Shown: positions 17,696 through 26,465 of the stretch, one piece after another
How positions within the stretch are numbered: the stretch's first letter is position 1
Layout of the letters: every line of letters begins with the position of its first letter
NCBI GenBank assembly: GCA_021824175.1
Contig: JAKALP010000023.1
Span: forward strand, 19,496-83,495
DNA length: 64,000 nt
Origin: Deltaproteobacteria bacterium
GTDB taxonomy: Bacteria; Desulfobacterota; Desulfobacteria; Desulfobacterales; Desulfosarcinaceae
Reading direction: 5' to 3'
Program-made: the position numbers and the translations under genes
Notes under the pieces: generated by a model
Databases searched by the model: none
What the model saw: only the letters and a program-made list of their open reading frames with translations
Told to the model about the DNA's origin: nothing

Positions 17696-19366
17696 CTATT
17701 TAGACGGAGTATTGGTATTGCCCCCTTGAGTCGGCCCCTGTTTCTTCAACGTTTCAGATGCTTCTCTTTTGGCCGTTTGAGCTTCCATAATCAAACGGTA
17801 GGCGATGTAATATTTGTAGATATTGCCCACATAGGTGACTGTCTCCGGACCGATCTTTTCGGCGGCCACATATTCTACATTGTGGAACCAGACATTGGGA
17901 TCCAGCCCCCGCTTGGCCGAGATTTTGCGCAGCTTTGAAATCCGTCCGGCGCCGGCATTATAGGAAGCAAAGGAGAACAGCACCTTGTCCTGCGGAGTCA
18001 TGGGTTCGTCAGCGTAATAGGTGTCGATCATCCACCGCATATATTTCACGCCTGCGTGGATGTTGGGATCGAGCTTGGTGATGTCACCCACGCCAAGATC
18101 CTTGCCCGTGCTGGGCATTACCTGCATCACGCCGATGGCGCCCACCGCGCTGCGCGCCTCCTGGTTGAGCTGGGACTCCTGATACCCCTGGGCCGCCATC
18201 ATGAGCCAATCCACATCGTATTCTTGGCCGTACTTCTGAAAAATATGAATCAAGTTCAGAAATTTCTTCCGTTCTGCCTCGGAGGCGGCGTTTTTGACAT
18301 ACTTCGCGCTTTTGAAATAGCGCGCCAGGATATCTGATCGCATCCTGGATTTATCCCCGTAGCGCGCCACGAAGTTGTCCAATGCTGCCTTGAGCTGCGG
18401 GCTTTGCTTGCGGATGGCCCAGGCGATGTCGCCGCCGGCGCGCACCGCCACGTCAGCATGCACGGTGATTTTGGGAAAGACTTGCTTCCAGAAATCGGCT
18501 TTGTGTTTGTCTACTATGATCAACGGAGTCAAGCCAGCGTTTGTCATCTCGATCAGATCTTCGTCTTCCAGAGGTTCGGGTGCTTCCTTGATGACCACTG
18601 GTGGCTGTTTTTGCTGGGCCAGGCGCTGGTTGAGCGCCAGCAGGCTATCGTAATAGCTCGAGGATTTGCGCACGAATACTTCCTTGCCCGACAAATCGTC
18701 CACACTGTTTATTGCCGGTGATGCCGGTCCGGACACAACGACTTCGCTGACATCGGAGTATACCGGCGCGGAGAAGTCCACCTGCTTTTGACGCTCAGGG
18801 GTGATCGTCAGATTGGCGGCTGCGATATCGCCCTTGCCGGCCACAAGAGCGCTCAGGAGCTCATCCCGGCGCACAGGGATAAAAATGACATGCACTTTTA
18901 AATGTTTTTTCTTGAGTTTTTTCTCCTTGGCCAGCTTTTTATTGAGATCATCCTCGAACAGGCGAAAGGCGTCGTAGGTCGCGCCCCGCTGGGTCCCCTT
19001 GGTCTGGAAATAGAAGGTTTTGCTGTAGGCGGTCAACACCCGGATGTTTCGTCGTTCAACCATCCCGTCAAAGTCGCCTGTCCATGGCTGAAGCATCTCT
19101 TCGGTTTCCAGGGAGAGCGCTTCGCGCTCCTGCTCAGCATTGGTTTCATTTTTTATTTGAGCTTGCGCCATACCGGGCAACAGGGGCAACGCCAATGCCA
19201 AAGCAGCGCTGAGCAATAGGGCATATAAGCGCGCGAAGGGTGGTCGACTGTTTAGAGGGCGGCTACTATCGGCCGCCACGGTGAAAACATTTCGAACGCC
19301 CGTTCGCTCCTTAGTGCTGTAATTGCCGATGTTCGAGTTTAACTTGTTTGTCATTGGGTCGCGCAA
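17696..19366 (-). CDS. mltF: Membrane-bound lytic murein transglycosylase F-like protein
   Basis: 556 residues; start at 19366 or at the ATG four codons later. The N-terminal segment ARLYALLLSAALALALPLLPGMAQAQ is a late-placed signal peptide preceded by about 45 polar residues. The first domain (about 105-345) is a solute-binding-protein type 3 fold (NIRVLTAYSKTFYF, LVAGKGDIAAANLTITPER, VDFSAPVYSDVSEVVVSGPAS). The second (about 375-530) is an SLT lysozyme-like domain with catalytic Glu in GYQESQLNQEA (about residue 397), then GAIGVMQVMPSTG, NIHAGVKYMRWM and FASYNAGAGRI. The two-domain layout is that of MltF, which cleaves peptidoglycan glycan strands to 1,6-anhydro products in the periplasm. 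Convergent with the kinase/methyltransferase pair. Confidence 0.92.
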   Translation of the reverse strand: MRDPMTNKLNSNIGNYSTKERTGVRNVFTVAADSSRPLNSRPPFARLYALLLSAALALALPLLPGMAQAQIKNETNAEQEREALSLETEEMLQPWTGDFDGMVERRNIRVLTAYSKTFYFQTKGTQRGATYDAFRLFEDDLNKKLAKEKKLKKKHLKVHVIFIPVRRDELLSALVAGKGDIAAANLTITPERQKQVDFSAPVYSDVSEVVVSGPASPAINSVDDLSGKEVFVRKSSSYYDSLLALNQRLAQQKQPPVVIKEAPEPLEDEDLIEMTNAGLTPLIIVDKHKADFWKQVFPKITVHADVAVRAGGDIAWAIRKQSPQLKAALDNFVARYGDKSRMRSDILARYFKSAKYVKNAASEAERKKFLNLIHIFQKYGQEYDVDWLMMAAQGYQESQLNQEARSAVGAIGVMQVMPSTGKDLGVGDITKLDPNIHAGVKYMRWMIDTYYADEPMTPQDKVLFSFASYNAGAGRISKLRKISAKRGLDPNVWFHNVEYVAAEKIGPETVTYVGNIYKYYIAYRLIMEAQTAKREASETLKKQGPTQGGNTNTPSK

Positions 19367-19753
19367 AAGGTTGAGGGTTAAAATTTCAACTCCTTTGGGG
19401 CAAAATAGGGCCTGATTTAGTCTTTAAAAAAACGCAAGGCAGCCCAAAAGTTTCACAGCACCGCTTGTATGTCGAAATCAACAACAAATGCAAGCGGCCT
19501 TCCCGGCAAGTGGCGCCTGAAATGAACCAACAGATTCGAACACTTATTTGCTTGCCACCCTTCGCAACCTTTCGGCGACCGTTGCCGGGATCATATACAC
19601 CAGTGACCTCTGTTGTTTTACCTCTGAGTCCAATATGAAATGCGACCTTTTTGGATTGCCCCCTAAAAAAGTGCAGGGGTATCTCAAATTTTGAAATCGG
19701 CGGTCACATTACGGCTTGAAGTCTGCTCCATCTTCGGGTAAGAGTGCAGCGAA
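19367..19753. other. Gene-free stretch between divergent mltF-like gene and kor cluster
   Basis: About 390 bp before the operator-like dyad at 19754. AT-rich patches and TTTAAAAAAACG are seen, but no ORF with a plausible start. It must contain the promoters of both divergent units. No riboswitch or tRNA fold was recognised. Confidence 0.4.
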
Positions 19754-19769
19754 ATCTCATAAATGAGAT
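19754..19769. promoter_or_regulatory. Candidate operator dyad of the kor-hdr cluster
   Basis: ATCTCAT-AA-ATGAGAT is a perfect 7-bp inverted repeat with a 2-bp centre, 85 bp upstream of the first kor gene and in the only large regulatory gap before it. The size and symmetry suit a dimeric repressor or activator. No second copy was noticed in the window. Confidence 0.5.
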
Positions 19770-19854
19770 AGCCTTCATTTTTGTTTCATTTGATGGCTCC
19801 ATGGATAGGTCAATTGCCTTGGAACCACAACGATCCTCTTTCAGGAGGTGACGA

Positions 19855-20127
19855 ATGGATTATTGGCGCAAACCGCTGGATGCTGAAGAAATCAATGTGT
19901 CCCAGGGCGAGGTTCACATCATCGAAGACCGTTGTAAGGGGTGCGGTTACTGTATCGAATTTTGTCCCAAGGACATTTTGGCATTTTCCATCCGCTTCAA
20001 TAAAAAAGGATATCACCCCCCCGAAGTAGTGGGGACGGAAAAGTGCGTGAATTGCCACTATTGCGAGATCATCTGCCCGGAGTTTGCGATTTATTCGGTG
20101 GAAATTTCCACTGCAAAAGAAGGATAG
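19855..20127 (+). CDS. korD: 2-oxoacid:ferredoxin oxidoreductase, ferredoxin (delta) subunit
   Basis: 90 residues behind an excellent ribosome-binding site (AGGAGGTGACGA). It holds two [4Fe-4S] motifs, CKGCGYCIEFCPKD (about residues 27-40) and CVNCHYCEIICPEFA (about 63-77). The spacing and the short N-terminal extension match the small ferredoxin-like subunit of four-subunit 2-oxoglutarate or 2-ketoisovalerate oxidoreductases. It passes electrons from the TPP centre of the beta subunit to an external acceptor. First gene of the cluster; a 220-bp gap with a long inverted repeat separates it from korA. Confidence 0.93.
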   Translation: MDYWRKPLDAEEINVSQGEVHIIEDRCKGCGYCIEFCPKDILAFSIRFNKKGYHPPEVVGTEKCVNCHYCEIICPEFAIYSVEISTAKEG

Positions 20128-20166
20128 GTTCTCGGCGGTTTGGGAGTAAAAGCGAAAGGGTACGTA

Positions 20167-20306
20167 TTAAGTTTTAAGTGTAAAGTATGAAAGTTTAAAG
20201 TTGAGGAATTCTGGCGATTTTAATTAAGCTGTCTTTGTACCAAACAATCCATCAAATGACAGAATACCTTAACTTAAAACTTAGAACTCTAAACTTAAAA
20301 CTAAGA
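20167..20306. repeat. AT-rich intra-operon inverted element, copy A
   Basis: The left arm (about 20167-20210) is made of TTAAGTTTTAAGTGTAAAGT-type units and ends GAGGAATTC; the right arm (about 20264-20306) is the imperfect complement, CCTTAACTTAAAACTTAG onwards. A core of about 55 bp lies between (starting TGGCGATTTTAATTAA, ending ATGACAGAATA). It is related in both arms and core ends to copies B and C at the other gene boundaries of this cluster. Confidence 0.8.
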
Positions 20307-20347
20307 ACCACTCATATGGCGCCACATAAAAAATCGAACGGAGCAAC

Positions 20348-21502
20348 ATGAAACCAGCAGTACTTACCGGCGAACACTACATGACTGGCGACGAAGCCTG
20401 TGCCGAAGGCGCCCTGGCAGCCGGCTGCCTCTTTTTCGGGGGCTATCCTATTACCCCGGCCACCGAAATCGCCGAGCATATGTCGGAACGCTTGCCCGGC
20501 GTGGGAGGCACCTTCATCCAGATGGAGGATGAAATTGCGGCTATCGCCTCGGTGCTGGGCGCAGCATGGGCCGGTCAAAAAAGCATGACTGCCACTTCCG
20601 GTCCGGGCTTCAGCCTGATGATGGAAAATATCGGTCTGGCCGCCTGTACCGAGACTCCCTGCGTGGTAGTCAATGTGCAGCGCGCCGGTCCCTCCACGGG
20701 TCTGCCCACCATGGGCGCCCAGGGCGATATGATGCAGGTGCGCTGGGGCTCCCACGGCGATTATGAGATTATCGCCCTGGCGCCTTGTTCGGCCCAGGAG
20801 ATCTTTTATCAGACCATCACGGCCTTTAACCTGAGCGAGCGCTACCGAACGCCGGTCTTTGTCATGACCGACGAAATCATCGGCCACATGAGCGAGAAAG
20901 TCATCATTCCGCCGGCCGATCAGATCAAGACCGAGTGGCGGCCCAAGCCCCAGGGCCGCAAGGATCGTTTCCTTTTATATAAGCCCGGGCCCAATGGCGT
21001 GGCCCCCATGCCCGCGGCCGGCGAGGGGTATAATGTGCACGTGACCGGCCTGACCCATGATGAAAAAGGCTATCCGGTGATGTCGGTGGAGGCCCAGCAC
21101 CAGATGATGACGCGCATTAAGCGCAAAATCCTGGGCAACCTGGATGATATCATCATGACCGAAAGCCACCAGCTCGAGGATGCCGAAATCGTGCTGGTCT
21201 CCTATGGTATTTCGGCGCGTACCTGCCTGGCGGCCACGCAGCAGGCGCGCGGCATGGGATTGAAGGTGGGATTTCTGCGGCTTATCACCATCTGGCCCTT
21301 TGCCGAAGCCCAGATTCAGGCTTTGGCCCAACGGGTCAAGGGCTTTGTGACGGTTGAGATCAATCTGGGGCAGATCCACCTGGAGGTGATGCGTTCGGCT
21401 ATGGGCAAAGTCCCGTGCCATCTGGTGGGCCACCATGGCGGCACCATTATCTCCCCTGACCAGGTATTGGCCAAAATCAAGGAGGCATTTCCATGTCCCT
21501 AA
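20348..21502 (+). CDS. korA: 2-oxoacid:ferredoxin oxidoreductase alpha subunit
   Basis: 384 residues. The TPP-pyrimidine domain opens with MTGDEACAEGALAAGCLFFG, then GYPITPATEIAEHM, QMEDEIAAIASVLGAAWAG, TATSGPGFSLMMENIGLA and RAGPSTGLPTMGAQGDMMQ. The second domain carries VLVSYGISARTCLAA, and the C-terminus FVTVEINLGQI. Standard KorA/VorB length. With KorB it oxidatively decarboxylates a 2-oxoacid (2-oxoglutarate or a branched-chain 2-oxoacid) with CoA, reducing ferredoxin; the direction can reverse. It overlaps korB by 10 bp. Confidence 0.95.
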   Translation: MKPAVLTGEHYMTGDEACAEGALAAGCLFFGGYPITPATEIAEHMSERLPGVGGTFIQMEDEIAAIASVLGAAWAGQKSMTATSGPGFSLMMENIGLAACTETPCVVVNVQRAGPSTGLPTMGAQGDMMQVRWGSHGDYEIIALAPCSAQEIFYQTITAFNLSERYRTPVFVMTDEIIGHMSEKVIIPPADQIKTEWRPKPQGRKDRFLLYKPGPNGVAPMPAAGEGYNVHVTGLTHDEKGYPVMSVEAQHQMMTRIKRKILGNLDDIIMTESHQLEDAEIVLVSYGISARTCLAATQQARGMGLKVGFLRLITIWPFAEAQIQALAQRVKGFVTVEINLGQIHLEVMRSAMGKVPCHLVGHHGGTIISPDQVLAKIKEAFPCP

Positions 21503-22335
21503 CTGCCCTCGCAAAAAATGGGGCTGTGCCCGATCATCCCTTGGAGGATCTGATCCGCTCCGACCGCATCCCTCACATCTGGTGCCCTGGCTGCGGCATC
21601 GGAACAGCCTTTGCTGCCTGCCTGTCGGCCATGAAGGCCAGCGGCATCGATTTGCAGACCATCTGCATGGTGTCGGGCATCGGCTGTTCGGGCCGGGCCG
21701 CCGGTTATGTGAAACTCGATTCGTTTCACACCACCCACGGCCGGGCCATTCCCTTTGCCACCGGACTGAAGCTGGGCAACCCCAAGCTCAACGTGGTGGT
21801 CTTCAGCGGCGATGGCGATCTGTTTGCCATCGGCGGCAACCATTTTATACATGCGGCCCGGCGCAATATCGATTTGACCGTGATCTGCCTCAACAACCTC
21901 AACTACGGCATGACCGGCGGCCAGGTGGCGGCCACCACGCCCTTCCTGGCGCGCACCACGACCACGCCGGCCGGCAATCCCGAGGCGCCGTTCAATCTGC
22001 CGCTGTTGGCCTGGGCCGCGGGCGCCACCTACGTGGCGCGCTGGACCATCCTGCACACCCGCGAGCTGACCGAGTGCATCCAGAAAGCCATGAAGAAAAG
22101 CGGTTTCTCCTTTGTGGAAGTATTGGGCCCCTGCCCGGTCAACTATGGTCGGCGCAACAAGGAGAAATCGTTGCAGACCCTCAAGCTCTACCAGGAGCAG
22201 ACCATCATCCGCAACAACGCCGACCCCACGGACCTGGAAGTAGATTTCAGCAAGAAAGTAGTATTGGGTGAGTTTGTGGACAAGGAGCGTTCGACGTGTA
22301 TTGAGAATTACGATAAGACATGCAGGTTGATGTGA
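21493..22335 (+). CDS. korB: 2-oxoacid:ferredoxin oxidoreductase beta subunit (TPP-binding)
   Basis: 280 residues; AAGGAGG lies inside the end of korA. Features: IPHIWCPGCGIGTAF (conserved Cys pair), the GIGCSGRAAGY segment, TPP-diphosphate motif GDGDLFAIGGNHF with the following CLNNLNYGMTGGQ, and the usual TTPFLARTTTTPAGN loop. Catalytic partner of KorA. Overlapping genes imply coupled translation and a 1:1 complex. Confidence 0.95.
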   Translation: MSLTALAKNGAVPDHPLEDLIRSDRIPHIWCPGCGIGTAFAACLSAMKASGIDLQTICMVSGIGCSGRAAGYVKLDSFHTTHGRAIPFATGLKLGNPKLNVVVFSGDGDLFAIGGNHFIHAARRNIDLTVICLNNLNYGMTGGQVAATTPFLARTTTTPAGNPEAPFNLPLLAWAAGATYVARWTILHTRELTECIQKAMKKSGFSFVEVLGPCPVNYGRRNKEKSLQTLKLYQEQTIIRNNADPTDLEVDFSKKVVLGEFVDKERSTCIENYDKTCRLM

Positions 22336-22347
22336 GGAGAGTTTTAC

Positions 22348-22468
22348 GGATTAAGTTTAAAGTTTAAAGTGTTAAGTTTTAAGTTAAGGAATTCAACCAT
22401 TAAATTGGCAGTATAAAATCGACAGCATACCTCAAATTTAAACTTTAATACTTTAAACTTAAAACTTC
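22348..22468. repeat. AT-rich intra-operon inverted element, copy B
   Basis: The left arm (about 22350-22391) runs TTAAGTTTAAAGTTTAAAGT and so on, ending AAGGAATTC; the right arm (about 22430-22468) is CCTCAAATTTAAACTTTAAT onwards. The core is about 40 bp. It lies between korB and korC. The shared core edges (GGAATTC... and ...GACAGCATACC) show it is the same element as copies A and C. Confidence 0.8.
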
Positions 22469-22509
22469 GGTGCACATGGATTCGTCTCAGAACGAGGAAG
22501 TAAAACAAT

Positions 22510-23085
22510 ATGTATAAACAAATAACCATCACCGGTTTCGGCGGTCAGGGCGTGGTGCTGGCCGGCAAGATCCTGGGCCAGGCCGCGGCCATTGAAGACA
22601 AGCTGGAGAGCACGCTGGTGCAGTCTTATGGTCCTGAGTCACGCGGCGGCGCCTGCAGCGCCCAGGTGACCATCGCCGACGGGCCCATTTACTTCCCCTA
22701 CATTCAGAACCCCGACATCCTGGTGTGCATGTCCCAATCAGGCTATGACAAACAGTATCCCACCATAAAAAAAGAGGGCGTGCTGGTCATCGACCAGGAC
22801 TTGGTCAAGCCGGTGGATGAACGCGAGCATTTCGCCATTCCCTGCACCCGATTTGCCGAGGAGCTGGGCAACAAGATGATGGCCAATATCATCATGATCG
22901 GATTCTTTACGGCCATCACCGGCGTGGTGACCCAGGAGGCGGCCCGCAACACGGTGCAGGGGTCGGTGCCCAAGGGCACGGAGCAGAAGAATCTCAAGGC
23001 CTTTGACCGGGGGTGGGAGTTCGCCCAGGCCACCCTTAAAGGGCGCAGGCACAAGGCGGCCGGCCAGGTAGGAGTGGTGGCATGA
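22510..23085 (+). CDS. korC: 2-oxoacid:ferredoxin oxidoreductase gamma subunit
   Basis: 191 residues with GAGGAAG as ribosome-binding site. Typical gamma subunit: ITGFGGQGVVLAGKILGQAA at the start, SYGPESRGGACSAQVTIADG, and DILVCMSQSGYDKQYP. It contacts the CoA-binding region of the KorA/KorB core. The last about 30 residues (FDRGWEFAQATLKGRRHKAA) are ordinary. Its stop overlaps the start of the 1126-residue flavoprotein gene (ATGA), which ties the oxidoreductase physically and translationally to the Hdr-like part of the cluster. Confidence 0.94.
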   Translation: MYKQITITGFGGQGVVLAGKILGQAAAIEDKLESTLVQSYGPESRGGACSAQVTIADGPIYFPYIQNPDILVCMSQSGYDKQYPTIKKEGVLVIDQDLVKPVDEREHFAIPCTRFAEELGNKMMANIIMIGFFTAITGVVTQEAARNTVQGSVPKGTEQKNLKAFDRGWEFAQATLKGRRHKAAGQVGVVA

Positions 23086-26000
23086 AAACAACGAAGAACC
23101 GGTTGCACAGCGTGCTGATTCTGGGCGCCACGCCCGAAGGGGTGGCAGCGGCCAATAAACTGGGAGAGTTGGGCGTGCCCATCACTCTGGTGGATCGGGC
23201 CGCCAACCTGGATCAAAAGCTCAATGAGGATATCTATCGCCTGGAATCGGGCGTGCCCTTTAACTATGCCCACCGGCCGGGTCTGATCCGGATCATGCGC
23301 AACAGCAACATCCGCTGTCTGCTGCCGGCCGAAATCCGTTCGATCAAACACAGCCAGCAAGGGTTCCGGGTTCAGATCGATAAGACCGCCACCTATGTGG
23401 ATGCGGGCCGCTGCACGTTGTGCGGCCGTTGCGCCGAAGCCTGCCCGGTGTGCGGCGGTCACGACCATCGTCCCATTCAGATCAACGATCGCATGGCGTT
23501 GCCGGGGCGGGCCGTAATCGACAAACGGCAACAGCCGTTGTGCCAGGTCAACTGCCCCTTGGGCGTCAATGTGCAGGGCTACATGGCGTTGACTGCCGTC
23601 GGCCGTTATGAAGAGGCCCTGGCGCTGATCCGGCAAAACAACGTGCTGCCCGCGGTGTGTGGCCGCATCTGCACCCATCCGTGCGAAGCCGCCTGCCGCC
23701 GGGGTGAAAGAGACGGTGCGCTGGCCATTCGCGATATCAAGCGATTCGTGGCCGATCACAACCGCGCGGCCGGCCAATCTTCTGCCAAAGTGGAAAAACC
23801 GTCCAAGTCCGAATCCATCGCCATCGTGGGCTCGGGTCCGGCCGGCCTGGCCGCGGCCACTGATCTGGCCCGGCAAGGCTATGCGGTCACCATCTATGAA
23901 AAAGAATTACTGCCCGGCGGCCTGCTGCGTTATGGGGTCGGCCCCCATCGCCTGCCCCGGCAGGTGCTGGAGGCGGAAATCGCCGCCATCCAGGCCGAAG
24001 GGGTTCAGATCGTCACCAACCATCCCGTGAGTTTGCCCCAGGGCCTGATAGAACTGCGCCGGCAGCATCGGGCCGTGATCGTCGCCGCTGGCTCCTGGGC
24101 CGACCGGCGCCTGGGGATTGAAGGTGAAAATTTTAAGGGTGTGGAGGGGTGCCTCTCCTTTTTGAATCGTTTCTATCGCGGTGAAGTCAAATCCCTCTCC
24201 GGTCCGGTGGCCGTGATCGGCGACGGCAACGCGGCCTTTGATCTGGCCCGGGTGCTGCACCGGCTGGGGGCGGCGGTGACCATCGTCTCCTGGTTTGCCC
24301 AGGACGAAATTCCAGCGGATGCCGATGAAGTGGAGGCGGCCCTGGCCGAAGGCATTACCATTGTGGACCGCCGTCAGGTGGTGGCCTTTCTGGGCAACGA
24401 TGGTCAATTGCAAGCCTTGCGCTTGCAAGCCACCCAGCCCGGCCCCCCCGATGCCAAAGGGATTTGCTGGCCCGTGGTCGTGCCGGGTGCTGCGGCGACC
24501 GACCTGCGGTTTGAACACGCCTTTGTCGCCATCGGCCAGGCCGGAGCTTACGGCACCTTGCGCGAAACCGGCGGCCTGAACGTGGATGCCAGAGGGCTGT
24601 TGGGCGTGGACGACCAGGGGCGCACAGCCATGGATGGAATTTTTGCGGCCGGCGATGCAGCCACCGGTGCCTCCTCGGTGGTGCAGGCCATGGCCGATGG
24701 CCGCCGGGTGGCCTTTGCCGTGATGCGGGAAATCAATGGCGCCATGGCGGTTCAGCAGATTCATCCGGTGGCTGTGCGGCCGGAAGCACGGGACTTTGAT
24801 CCGGTGGCGGCTGATCTGCCAGTGCGGCCCAGGGCCATCATGCCCGAAATGCCGGCGGCCCAGCGCCACGGCGGGTTTGCCGAAGTAGCTCTGGGATTGG
24901 AAGAATCCCAGGCCCAAACCGAAGCCGGCCGCTGCCTGCAATGCGGCAGTTGCGCCCAGTGCCTGGCCTGTTTGCCGGCCTGTGCGGCCAACCAAGCCAT
25001 TCGCCACGATGATGCGGCCCAGACCATTTTTGAAAACGCCGGCGTGGTGATCGTGGCTGATCCGGAGATGGCGCCAAGTCTCAAAGGCGATGACGTGATC
25101 CGGGCCTATGGACCGGCCAGCGCCAAAACCGATGTACACGCCATGATGGTGCGTGGCTTTGCCGCCGCGGCCAGGGCCATGGTGCTGCTGCGGGCCAACG
25201 GCATGCCGGTAAAAGGCCGGGGCGTGGCCTTTGTGCCGCCGGATGCCGGTCTGGACCCCCAGATCCGCATCGGCGTGTTTGCCTGCCGCTGCAACGACTC
25301 CTTTGGTTGGTCACCGGCCATGAGTGCATTTTTGGACGAGCTGAAGCAGCTGCCCGATATCATCCACACCGAAGTATTGACCTCGGCTTGCATTCCCGAG
25401 GGCATCCAGCGCATCGTGGACAGCGTGCGGGACAAAGGCCTCACCCGCCTGGTGCTGGCCTCGTGCGTCTGCTGCCCGTTGAACTTTGTGTGCAGCGCCT
25501 GCACCGATCAGCGCAGCCGTCTGAAGCGCGGGCTCTTCGAAGGCACCGGCATCAGCCGTTCCATGGTGCAGACTTGCAATCTGCGCGGAGAAGTACTGCG
25601 CCACCTGATCCGCGATGAAGCATTGGCCGTAGGCTATTTTAAAGGCATCGTGACCCGCAGCATCGGCCGGGCCCGCAAGCTGATGCCTTTCCCGGCGCCA
25701 GTGCGCCGCTATAATTTTACCACGGCGGTGATTGGCCAGACCGAAGCCGCCAGCAGCGCCGCCCTCACCCTGGCCCAGGCCGGCTATGAAGTATTGATGT
25801 TCGGCTCAGCCAAGAATTCTCTGGCCGCGGCGCCGCTCCATCCATCGATTTTTGCCTTCGAAGGATCGGCCGTGGATACCGTGAGTGGCACCCTTGGCAA
25901 TTTTCAGATACACGCGAATCTACCGGACGGCGAGCGCACTTTCACGGTGGGCGGCGTCATCCTGGGCGAAAAGTCGCGCAACATCGCCATTTACAGGCCC

Positions 26001-26462
26001 CACGACGATTTGCCCAGCATGAAGGTTCAGGCTCGCGCCCAGAAAGAGGGCGTGTCGGACGTGCCGTTCATCTATCCCGGCGGCACTTCCATTTCCGGAT
26101 TATTCCTGGCGGACCCGCCCGGCCTGCAGATCTCCAAGCGCACCAAGGGCGAAGCCGCGGCCATCCTGGCGGCGGCGGCCATGCCCAGGGGACCGCGCCA
26201 GAGCCGGGGCTTTTCCGTGGTGATCAAGGAGGCGTTGTGCCGGGGCTGCGGGCGCTGCCTGAAAAGCTGCCCTTACCAGGCGGTCAATCTCAAAGCCAAT
26301 GCCGCCGGCGGTTTCAGCGCCGAGGTGGACGATGCCCTGTGCAAAGGGTGCGGCAATTGTATTTCGGTCTGCCCGTCCAATGCCGCGGACAGTCCCTTCC
26401 GCGATCAGGCCTATCTGGAGCAGACCCTGGAAGAGTTGCTCACTACTTCCAGCAGGAGTTAA
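23082..26462 (+). CDS. Giant HdrA-like / GltD-like iron-sulfur flavoprotein fusion
   Basis: 1126 residues. Residues 1-105 resemble the first Rossmann half of HdrA but with a degenerate loop (ILGATPEGVAAANKL). A [4Fe-4S] motif follows (C111, C114, C117, C121). Residues about 150-560 are a GltD/NfnB/DPYD-type NAD(P)H-flavin module: Cys cluster C154, C158, C193, C197, C201, C205; FAD loop GSGPAG at 250-255; NAD(P) loop VIGDGNAAFDLAR (about 380); GIFAAGDAATGASS (about 520). Then more cysteines (CLQCGSCAQCLACLPAC, about 618), an HdrA-like centre (GVFACRCNDSFGW about 731, SCVCCPLNF about 793) and two C-terminal ferredoxin motifs (CRGCGRCLKSCP, CKGCGNCISVCP). Inferred role: connects NAD(P)H with the Hdr/Kor iron-sulfur chain, possibly as an electron-confurcating flavoprotein. 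Exact partner and nucleotide are unknown. Confidence 0.85.
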   Translation: MKTTKNRLHSVLILGATPEGVAAANKLGELGVPITLVDRAANLDQKLNEDIYRLESGVPFNYAHRPGLIRIMRNSNIRCLLPAEIRSIKHSQQGFRVQIDKTATYVDAGRCTLCGRCAEACPVCGGHDHRPIQINDRMALPGRAVIDKRQQPLCQVNCPLGVNVQGYMALTAVGRYEEALALIRQNNVLPAVCGRICTHPCEAACRRGERDGALAIRDIKRFVADHNRAAGQSSAKVEKPSKSESIAIVGSGPAGLAAATDLARQGYAVTIYEKELLPGGLLRYGVGPHRLPRQVLEAEIAAIQAEGVQIVTNHPVSLPQGLIELRRQHRAVIVAAGSWADRRLGIEGENFKGVEGCLSFLNRFYRGEVKSLSGPVAVIGDGNAAFDLARVLHRLGAAVTIVSWFAQDEIPADADEVEAALAEGITIVDRRQVVAFLGNDGQLQALRLQATQPGPPDAKGICWPVVVPGAAATDLRFEHAFVAIGQAGAYGTLRETGGLNVDARGLLGVDDQGRTAMDGIFAAGDAATGASSVVQAMADGRRVAFAVMREINGAMAVQQIHPVAVRPEARDFDPVAADLPVRPRAIMPEMPAAQRHGGFAEVALGLEESQAQTEAGRCLQCGSCAQCLACLPACAANQAIRHDDAAQTIFENAGVVIVADPEMAPSLKGDDVIRAYGPASAKTDVHAMMVRGFAAAARAMVLLRANGMPVKGRGVAFVPPDAGLDPQIRIGVFACRCNDSFGWSPAMSAFLDELKQLPDIIHTEVLTSACIPEGIQRIVDSVRDKGLTRLVLASCVCCPLNFVCSACTDQRSRLKRGLFEGTGISRSMVQTCNLRGEVLRHLIRDEALAVGYFKGIVTRSIGRARKLMPFPAPVRRYNFTTAVIGQTEAASSAALTLAQAGYEVLMFGSAKNSLAAAPLHPSIFAFEGSAVDTVSGTLGNFQIHANLPDGERTFTVGGVILGEKSRNIAIYRPHDDLPSMKVQARAQKEGVSDVPFIYPGGTSISGLFLADPPGLQISKRTKGEAAAILAAAAMPRGPRQSRGFSVVIKEALCRGCGRCLKSCPYQAVNLKANAAGGFSAEVDDALCKGCGNCISVCPSNAADSPFRDQAYLEQTLEELLTTSSRS

Positions 26463-26465
26463 ACC

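Noticed and set aside
22344..22532. 62-residue minus-strand ORF between korB and korC
   Set aside because: It is a translation of the AT-rich inverted element (Phe/Lys-rich repeats) and not a gene.
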